The position numbers and the translations under genes were made by a program. From NCBI GenBank assembly GCA_000787465.1, contig JSYX01000200.1:1-41205 (forward strand): DNA of 41,205 bases. The letters are read 5' to 3'. Each line of letters starts with the position of its first letter. The stretch's first letter is position 1. Source of the DNA: Thermomucor indicae-seudaticae (taxonomy: Eukaryota > Mucoromycota > Mucoromycetes > Mucorales > Lichtheimiaceae). Positions 33,475-41,205 of the stretch are shown here, one piece after another. The notes below the pieces were generated by a model. The model made no database searches. It worked only from the letters and a program-made list of their open reading frames with translations, and had not been told where the DNA came from.

Positions 33475-36400
33475 ATGGTAGTGACATGGACGAACGGCTT
33501 GGAACCTAATGACGACTACGACAATGACAACAACAAGGAATTACCGTTCGTAACGAATCGACTTGCACGACGCATGGCTCGACAATGTCGGAAGTGCGGA
33601 CAACCTTGCAACAAAGACGACGGTGTATTAGTACGAGCGCTAGGCGGCACTTTTCACTACGACTGTTTTGTCTGTGAGGTAGGTAAAAAGTTCCGGTATC
33701 TCTTTCAGAGAAGCAAATTCCCTTGCGCTTTCCCAGATCAAAGTTTTTGGGGGTGTGTGCGTCTGTGTTCTGAGCGAGTTAAGATGATTCGCTCAGAATC
33801 TCATTATTTAGTAAAAGTAGTAAGAAAGGGGGGTAGATAATGGCTGCAAGGGGAGCGGAGTGTGCCACCAAGACGAGATGAACTATACTGTGTGGCCCAA
33901 AACGAGGGATACTAAAACGTTTTCGTGGGGATGCGATGTTCGTGCGTGTGCCGCAACGGGGAGAACAATGAACCAGGGAGTATAGAGGTGGCGGTTGATA
34001 CTATCAGGAGATATTATACCGATTTATGATGGTTTGCAAGCAAAAGCAGGATTAGGGAGACTAGTAGATAAGGGGCGGGGAGAAGGGGAGCTGCCATAAT
34101 TATTGATGGGAACGAAGAAGAAAGAAAAGTACTGATGGATTTATTATGTATAGGATTGTGACAAACCGGTTGTAGACAAATTTTACGCGCTCGAAATAGC
34201 GGATGATGATCACGGACAAACAACACGCTTAAGAGTCGTATGTGAGTACCATTACTACTCACATTTGGGATTAATCTGTCTGGAATGCAATGAACCGATC
34301 CAAGATCCCGTGGACGGTGGACTCCGCTATCACCCTCAGTGCCTAACATGTCCTGGGTGTCGTCTCACGCCGGAAGAAGAGCCGCACGGGGATCCATGCT
34401 ACGAGTATGAAAGTCGATCCTATTGCCATTACCATTTTTCTTTATTACCCGGGACCCATTGTGTTGGCTGCGACCAGGCTATCCTTAAGCAATTTGTGGA
34501 GCATCACGATCACCCCGGGAAAAAATGGCACCCCGAGTGCTACATGATACAAAAGGTAAGTAGTAAAATGGTTGCGACCTAAAAAGGGGCAATGACAGAC
34601 TAAACTCATTTTGGGTGCGGACCTATCGTATAGTTTTGGAATGTGCGGTTAGCAGAGACGTACAAGCAGCAGCAACATGGTACGTGAACGAATTCCAATA
34701 CACTGCAAAGGTACTCATTGCTTTATGTAGATAATGATAGCGTTAAAACGGCCATTGAAATACGAGAACAACAAGTAGCAGTCGAAGAAAAGGTGAAACG
34801 GATCTGGTCCGATTTGTCAGCGTTCGAAGAATCGTCGGCGACTTGTATATCGGATATGCTGCTTCATATCGCCGCTGGGGCATATCAGGAGGGTGTTCGT
34901 ATGGCAAACCAATTTGTGATCCATCTGGAAGTCTTGTTTTCAGCCCTCGACAAGGTGGGATCCTTGCTGGCTGCGCAACAAGAAGGTAGCATAATGCCCC
35001 GCGATCATATATATGTACGTCGTGACACTAATGATCAACGAATAGTGCTTGAATGCAGCAAAGAATCAAGGGATATATGTCATCAAGTGATTCGCTTTTT
35101 CCAGCTGTTGGCACAACACGGCTCTGTCACTGGCGAATTTAGTGTAACCCATGAATTACTTTCCCTGGTCACCGGTATGGCGCACAACCTGAAAATGCTC
35201 ATAAGGATCGGCCTTACAGAGTCTTTACGATTGGTAAGTATCATTCCTTGTACACATGGAAAAATAGGCTGACTGACATTGATCTCAGGAACGGCTATAT
35301 GGTATTGGCGATGCAATTCCCCAGTTCTTGTCAAGCCTGCTACCACTAGAACGGAAACGGGTTTGGATGGCCGGACGGTATTGGTTCAAAGATGAACCAT
35401 TGCCGCCTCTTCCATTAGACTTTGCAGCAGTGGACAAATGCCAAAGGTGCGACCAAACGGTAGAGGATGAATGCCTCAAAAAAGGTCTGTTGAGGTGGCA
35501 TATCGGTTGTTTTTCCTGTTCAAGATGCCACCGACGTTTGGCAAAGGAGCTCCAGAAAGCTAGATTATCTGCTGCGGAACAGGGTGTCATTCTACTGTGC
35601 AATATTTGCTGCACCGACAAAAGGCGTAGTATTTATCGCCGCCACCAGTTAATAGATCAGGAGCCCTTTATGCATATAACGCGACTGGACCAATGTGTTT
35701 TCCTCGTAAAGATTGCCTTGACTCGGCTTTATGCGATGATGATCAGCATACCAGGTAACGTCAATATTTGCTGACTGCAGTGGGTGGGGGCGCTTATGGG
35801 ACACGTGTTTCTTTGTTTATCAGACAAGGTGACAGATGACAACAACAAACCTGCAGTTAGTATGCTGCACGATCATGACACAAAAATAAATGTGGATATC
35901 AGCAAGCCGCAGTCCTCCACTCTTTTACGCTTCATGGGTTCGCTATCCCGCCGCGGTAGTAGCAGCACAATGAATAATAATAGGCGGCGTTCTGCTTTGT
36001 TTGGTTCTGTACATTTGGCTGATGTAAAACGTTCCCCACGGTCAAAAGAAGAAGAACTATTAAGCAGCAAACTGGAAACGACATCTTCAACACCACTGGC
36101 TGTTGCGCTTAAACGAGCCACGAGTGTACGAGAACCGCCAACGCGCAGCAGATCAGATACACCCACTATTAGTCAAAGAGGAATTCAGAGTCTTCGACGA
36201 GCCTTAACTACCAGCAACCGTAAAGAGCGCCGGTCGCTCTATGGTGTTTTTGATCGACAGCGCAGAAGTAGCAGCACTTCCCCGACGGCGAGCCCACAAC
36301 AGGGATCTATCTGTACAATCGATGGGGGTGGTGCGCTGAGAACACTACGGATTCAGTCGTCCTGCGAAATTGATACTACTAGCACCACCGATTATTTGAC

Positions 36401-37675
36401 GGAAAAACGCCAACGTCGTCATCTCGCCGAGCTGACGGCCTCGCAAGACGTTATTGTGAAGCATATGGCTGTTCTCTACATGGAATCGATGCTTCGTAAT
36501 CGGTCTTTCTCGACAGATGAACTCTTGTCCATGATTGAGAGTAAACGGGTCACTATATGGGACAAGCTGAAAGCGCACATTCGTCTTGGTTATAGCAGCA
36601 AGAGGCCAACGGACGGTTCAGCCGTACGATCGCCGCTGCGTGGGACATTCGGCGTGCCACTGGCTTTTCTGGTTGCACGGGATAACAAAGCCGCCTTGTC
36701 TAATGTCAATAATATAAGTAACGCTATGGCCGCATGTTTTTCGCCCAACGCCTGTATTCCGACCTTTGTGCAGAACTGTATCCTGACTCTGCTTTCAAAG
36801 GGTATGATATGAACTTTATTATTGGTTATTGCCATGCAACTAATATACTTTGTTATTAGACATGTCGCAAGAGGGCGTTTTCCGCAAAAATGGAAATATC
36901 CGCGAACTTAATGAGCTTTGCGATGCCATTGATCGTGACCCTAAAGACCTCAGCTATCTGAACGAATCACCTATACAGCTGGCTGCCTTGCTAAAACGAT
37001 TCTTGAGGGAGTTGCCTGAACCCTTGCTGACCTTCAAACTCTATGACCTGTTGCTTGCATCTACAAGTAAGATATCACCTTTTTACGATATGGGACGCCG
37101 TCTCTGATGCATTTCTATAGAAATGGAGTCAGAGCAAGACGCGAAACGTGTACTTCATCTGGCATGCTGCATGCTTCCCAAACCCAATCGAGACACGGCT
37201 CAACTGTTGTTCCTGTTCCTGAAATGGGTTGCCTCGTTCCGTGATACGAACAAGATGGATGTTCGAAACTTGGCACGCGTCATTGCCCCCACTGTCCTTT
37301 ACTCACCCATCGTAATATCCAACAAAGAATTGACTGAAGAACGGCAGCAAAGTGCACGCGACGAGATTAAAGTGGTAGAAATGCTAATTGAATATCAAGA
37401 AGAATTCTGCATGGTAAGTAAATAAGAGGGTTCTCGACTTATCGAAAAATCGGACTGATTTTCGCCACCCACCCCAGATTCCCCGAGACATGCTTTCAGC
37501 CCTGGACGATCCGAAGATTATACGACGGGTCACTAATGCTCCAATTGTCTCAAAAGACCTTCTGCATGAACTCGGATCGCTATTTGTTGAACCTGCAGAG
37601 AGTCCATCCACAGTTGTTGAAGCCCCGTTACAAACCACCGCTAACCGTCGCTCATGGATTCCTGGACGACACTGA
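33475..37675 (+). CDS. LIM-domain Rho GTPase-activating protein (Lrg1-like)
   Basis: Nine exons, 33475-33678, 34154-34555, 34634-34679, 34731-35233, 35289-35754, 35824-36801, 36860-37066, 37121-37413 and 37478-37675, give 1098 aa with consistent phases. LIM1 starts at C38 (CRKCGQPC) and spans exon 1-2 (CFVCEDCDKP); LIM2 follows (CLECNEPIQDP, CLTCPGC), then a further zinc-binding half (CVGCDQAI). Another LIM unit is CQRCDQTVEDE with CFSCSRC. After a Ser-rich linker the RhoGAP domain covers about 815-1030, with arginine finger R875 in EGVFRKNG, then LLKRFLRELPEPLL and NLARVIAPTVL. Lrg1 and fission yeast relatives act on Rho1 in cell-wall synthesis. The first intron is 475 nt, the longest here, and splits LIM1. 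Confidence 0.92.
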
Positions 37676-38000
37676 ACCTCTTCCTTCTTATATATCCTTA
37701 CACCCGTCCCTTACCTGTATATCATACATAATATTACGTACTAGCTATACACTTAGATAATAACTCTTGTAAAATTCTGTTGTACCAACGAAAGCGCCTA
37801 TTACCACCAAAGAACTCTATATCTCCCTCTTCTTCTTTGGACTTCTATAATAGCTCTTTGCATCATTGTTTTTTTTTCAGGAGGCTAATATTATGTTGAC
37901 AAATTGAGTGTTTTCCCCGTTCTTGCAGGTGGCCCATGCATGTCCGTCAATAATAATAATAGTAAACAAAGACAAGAAAACAAGATTGCACATGCGTGTA
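37676..38000. other. Convergent intergenic region
   Basis: About 325 bp between the stop codons of the LIM-RhoGAP gene and DNM1. It is AT-rich with a T run at 37869-37877 and AATAATAATAATAG at 37949-37962. No gene or repeat family recognised; it holds two 3' UTRs. Confidence 0.45.
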
Positions 38001-40815
38001 TTATATCGTTTCTTGAATGATAGAGAACGCCCTCTTGTATGCATCTAGTAAAGCCTTACACCGTTCCCGCTCGGCAACGATACTTGAGTCTTCATGGAGT
38101 AGCTCGTCAAATAAGTTCTCTCGATACAGTTCAGACACCAACCGGTTCTGGACCGACTCTTTGGCGAAATTGACGAGCAAGTGCATGATCGCTTTTGGTA
38201 CCAGGTCTTGGATGGATTTTCGAACAATGTTGAAATACGAAATAATCAGATTTCCTAGGAAATACCATGAGATGCTCCTTCTTCGCAACTAGAAAAGTTG
38301 CTATCTTACGTATTAATTCGATTTCCATGTCTTCCTTATTATTCGGGCGCTGGTCTACATCGTCCGCTACCCCTAAAGAAAGCTATATTCTCAAGCTTTA
38401 GTGCGTTTATGAAAGAAGAAAGTTAGCACTGTTTCTGCTTACATGATTGGCAAAACGTGTTTCTACTTCATTTTCTATCTCCTCAGACAAGGAACGGTGT
38501 GATGTGATCTGTTGTGGGATTTCATGCGGTCCGAGTGAAGGTCGAGTTGCGTTGGATGCGCCGCCGAAAAAGTAGTTCATAAATGAATCTTTGGATGGTG
38601 ACGAGCCCAGCGTATTTGTCGTGGCTGCTGCTGTTGTTATAGGATGTGAATGTCGCGTGTCCGCATCGTCTATTCCGTTTGTTTGTGGTTCCTTTTTTTC
38701 GTCTGTGGCGTTAATAACAAACTTATTCTTTCTACAGGAGTCGACTTATCATACCAAGCGCTTTCGTTCATGTCTACTGTGTCTTTTCCTTCTCTTCTCC
38801 AAGTCAGCCATTACACCTGCTGGCCCAGGAAAATCAGGATGGTTCGTATTGATATACGCACATTCGATTTCCATTAAGCTTTGGATATACGACGCTGTGG
38901 GTCCCAGACGTTCATGGAGCAAGTCGGAAACTACCTCGATCAGCTTTGCATGCAACTTGGGGAACCTCAGCAGTTCCTAGAAAAAAAGATTTTTTTACCA
39001 TTTGAGTATGAGCATTCGTCTGACGCTATGACATGCCTTTACCTTGTTGCCACAAGTGTGACAAAGTTTATTCAGCTCCTGGAATACCATGTCGACGCAT
39101 CGCAAACTGGGAGCTTCCAAAAGCTTGATTTGTGGTCTTACTAAAAGGTCGAACGCAAGCTCTGGCACAAACAATGAGCACCTTGGCCCAGTCGAGTTAC
39201 GTATAGCAATTCGAATATCTTCGTTGGTGATATTGGCGCAAGGAACAATGGCATGCAAAGCCTGCCCAAACACATTGTTGAATATAAAGTAGATGCGTGC
39301 ACCGCCTGACCTAAAACGGGCTTTTTGTAAGATTGTACGCATGTAGAAAACGGGTTACGTGGGACCAATATTTACAGTTCTTTGGTCGATATTTCTGAGG
39401 AAGTGCCGTCGATGGATGATGTAAACTGCGTCGCAAACATGGTAAGTAGCTTCAAGACCAAGGATCCCTAAAGAAAATCTTTCAGTCTTACGGACCCAAT
39501 GCTTAAATAATCGCGATATACATACTTTGTGTGCGGTACCGATAAAGGCAGGATCACCGTACTGAGCAAGCTCGTACTCTGTTTGTCCGATTAAGGTGCT
39601 TAGCTTTGACCGCAGATCTGGTAATTTTTGGCGGATATGAGACACCAGCAACTGAACGCATGTAATTAATAAGCCATTGATAGTTTCTTCAGGATCCACT
39701 CTGACATACTGAGTTTAGATGCTTTGCGAGGAAGTTTGCTCCGCAACGGCTGGCAATGCTCCTGTAAGCAGGATGTCGCTGGAAGAATTCTTGCTCGGAC
39801 TTTAACGCTTCTTCGATAGGCTTATTGGTCAAGATATCCTGTTGGCTACGATTGACAAGGCCGACAAAGCCTAGTTTGAGCGGGAATACTCTTCCCGTCA
39901 GGATATCGAGAGCGTTGGTACCAGCATCCATCAGATCCAGCTTTGTGACTACGCCAATGGTACGTGCGCCTAATAGAGTGCTTGGACAGTCAATGACTAT
40001 ACAAAGTCTGATACCCAGACAAGAGTACCCACCCGTTGGATCTACCTTGCGTGCCATTTTCAGACTGTCCGAATTCGCTATATCCGCATTGGCAGGACTA
40101 ACTGCCAAGATGATGCTATTTTTTCATGTCAGTAAGTCCAAGTTGAAGATCTGACGTCTTTTGTCTCGACCCACCTGTTCGGTTTTGATATGTAATCCCA
40201 GACTAGATTGCGTATTTGCTTTTCGATATCTGGAGGCTGATCACCTTGAATGGTCAAAAAGATAATGAGTCTCTCAGCCCGATACAAACCTTTCATTGCC
40301 TGGGCTTACCGATGGGTATCTGCAAGGGAAAGAGTCGTCGGTCAAGGAAACAGTCTCACGACAAGTATGAATTTCGAGTCCCTCACCTTTGTCAAGCCAG
40401 GCAAATCGACCAAAGTCAGGTTCAAGACATTCTTGGAGTAGATCTTTAGCTGAATCGGTTGTCTCGCGATGCCCTTGTTGGCACCTGCTACGCGGTCCGT
40501 ATCCTCCTCTATTTCCTGTCGGACTTCACGAAAGTCGTAGAACCGTTTGTTTGGTCTATGCAGAAACTCGGCATAGTCTGACGAATCAGACGAAGACGGC
40601 AGGGTTACGAGCTGCAAAACGAGCGGGCGACGGGTAACAATGCCGCTTCCGCGAGGTAAAAAGTCTTTGCGTACAATGTTCTCCAGAACAGACGATTTCC
40701 CAGAGCTTTGGGAACCGACGACAACGATTTGCGGTAAATCCAAAGTCTCACTCGCACCTGTAATGGTCGAAAATACGTCTTGAACCTTGTTGACAATATC
40801 GATAATGTTGTCCAT
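38001..40815 (-). CDS. DNM1: Dynamin-related GTPase Dnm1
   Basis: Dnm1 polymerises around mitochondria and peroxisomes to divide them. Minus-strand exons are 40815-40387, 40319-40310, 40244-40175, 40115-40033, 39969-39710, 39651-39526, 39467-39376, 39310-39043, 38976-38755, 38691-38443, 38349-38310 and 38254-38001, giving about 700 aa. The P-loop is GSQSSGKSS at 34-42; DLPGL (137-141) and TKLDLMDAG are the other GTPase motifs. [22 protein letters not shown] and [22 protein letters not shown] mark the middle domain and GED. NRSQQDI and FMNYFFGG favour Dnm1 over Vps1, and no PH domain is present. Exon 2 is a 10-nt microexon encoding part of IPIGDQPPD. The junction 38755/38691 is uncertain: 38778/38702 also keeps phase. 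Confidence 0.93.
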
Positions 40816-41205
40816 TGCTGCGCAAATGTAACAGTAGAGCAGGAACGGCTTTGTTCCTGAGTAAAGCGAAGAACTGAGACGCCTGAGATTGAAAAACAAG
40901 AACAAGGACCGATGAGTTGGTACACAAAACTTTGGAGCACGACAAGTTCGGGACATCTGTCACGTATTATCCTGGGCGAAACACTTGATGGTGAAACGCC
41001 TCATGTCTAATCGCAAGAGAGTTAAATAGTATAGCTGAACTGCTGTCCGATAAGCCTGATAACCTTGTAAAAAAGCTGGTACACAAACGTAGCGTCGCAC
41101 GGACGATGGTAGAAGCACCTTGAGTGGTTGTAACATTACGCACTAGTTATCGCTATTGCGTAGCATGCATGAACAAAGTAATACATCCAGTGGCTATTTT
41201 TATCA
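40816..41205. other. DNM1 upstream region
   Basis: About 390 bp upstream of the DNM1 start. The reading frame stays open for 47 codons upstream of the chosen ATG (to 40956), but alignment with known Dnm1 N-termini starts at [13 protein letters not shown], so this is taken as leader. No TATA box near the start and no other gene seen. Confidence 0.45.

Noticed and set aside
34014..34349. 111-codon minus-strand ORF across the first LIM-RhoGAP intron and exon 2
   Set aside because: It overlaps a conserved LIM exon on the other strand and has no domain of its own.
40816..40956. N-terminal extension of DNM1 upstream of 40815
   Set aside because: The extra residues have no counterpart in Dnm1 proteins, whose N-terminus aligns with [13 protein letters not shown]. 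The extension does look Arg-rich but is more likely leader sequence.

Overview
The window looks like nuclear DNA of an early-diverging fungus, most likely Mucoromycota. Its genes are densely packed on both strands and many have several introns, mostly 47-80 nt with GTAAGT/GTATGT-type donors. Gene content is housekeeping eukaryotic and fungal: an importin-beta, cytosolic ribosomal protein uL22, a mitochondrial ribosomal protein, casein kinase 1, Dnm1, a LIM-RhoGAP and Elg1. There are no operons, CRISPR arrays, rRNAs or tRNAs that I can support. Taxon assignment is inference from gene style only.

Layout. 1-3969 has no intact gene. It starts with a 17-bp direct repeat resembling termini of pogo/Tc1-mariner elements and holds minus-strand coding-like fragments broken by stops and frameshifts. 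3970-5724 encodes a protein with a retroelement-type H2C2 integrase zinc-binding domain and a Ser/Pro-rich tail. 6338-10161 is an Nmd5/importin-7 gene with 12 exons. 10961-11275 is a small secreted cysteine-rich protein behind a TATA box. 12732-17039 is an F-box/leucine-rich-repeat protein with a long acidic tail carrying four Trp-Gly motifs. 17181-17940 (minus) is RPL17/uL22. 18850-19682 (minus) is an A20/AN1 zinc-finger protein. 20313-23845 is a large coiled-coil and helical-repeat protein. 23983-24666 (minus) is probably mitochondrial ribosomal protein mL50, divergent from a GNAT acetyltransferase at 24794-25337. A ~138-bp pogo-like MITE relic lies at 25495-25632. 26282-28544 is casein kinase 1. 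28872-29646 is a histidine phosphatase. 29772-30253 (minus) is SDH assembly factor 3, divergent from ELG1/ATAD5 (30378 to about 33.2 kb). 33475-37675 is an Lrg1-like LIM-RhoGAP, and 38001-40815 (minus) is dynamin-related DNM1.

The genes do not form one pathway; they are a typical mixed block covering nuclear import, translation, mitochondrial function and division, PCNA unloading and Rho/cell-wall signalling. The most interesting signals are (i) the F-box/LRR protein with Trp-Gly motifs that could act as an Argonaute hook, (ii) the host-like gene built around an integrase zinc-binding domain, (iii) non-canonical splicing: two clear GC-AG introns with GCAAGT donors, one probable third, and 10-nt and 19-nt microexons, and (iv) mobile-element relics at the left end and near 25.5 kb. 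All exon models were built by hand from splice consensus, reading phase and family conservation, without RNA data.
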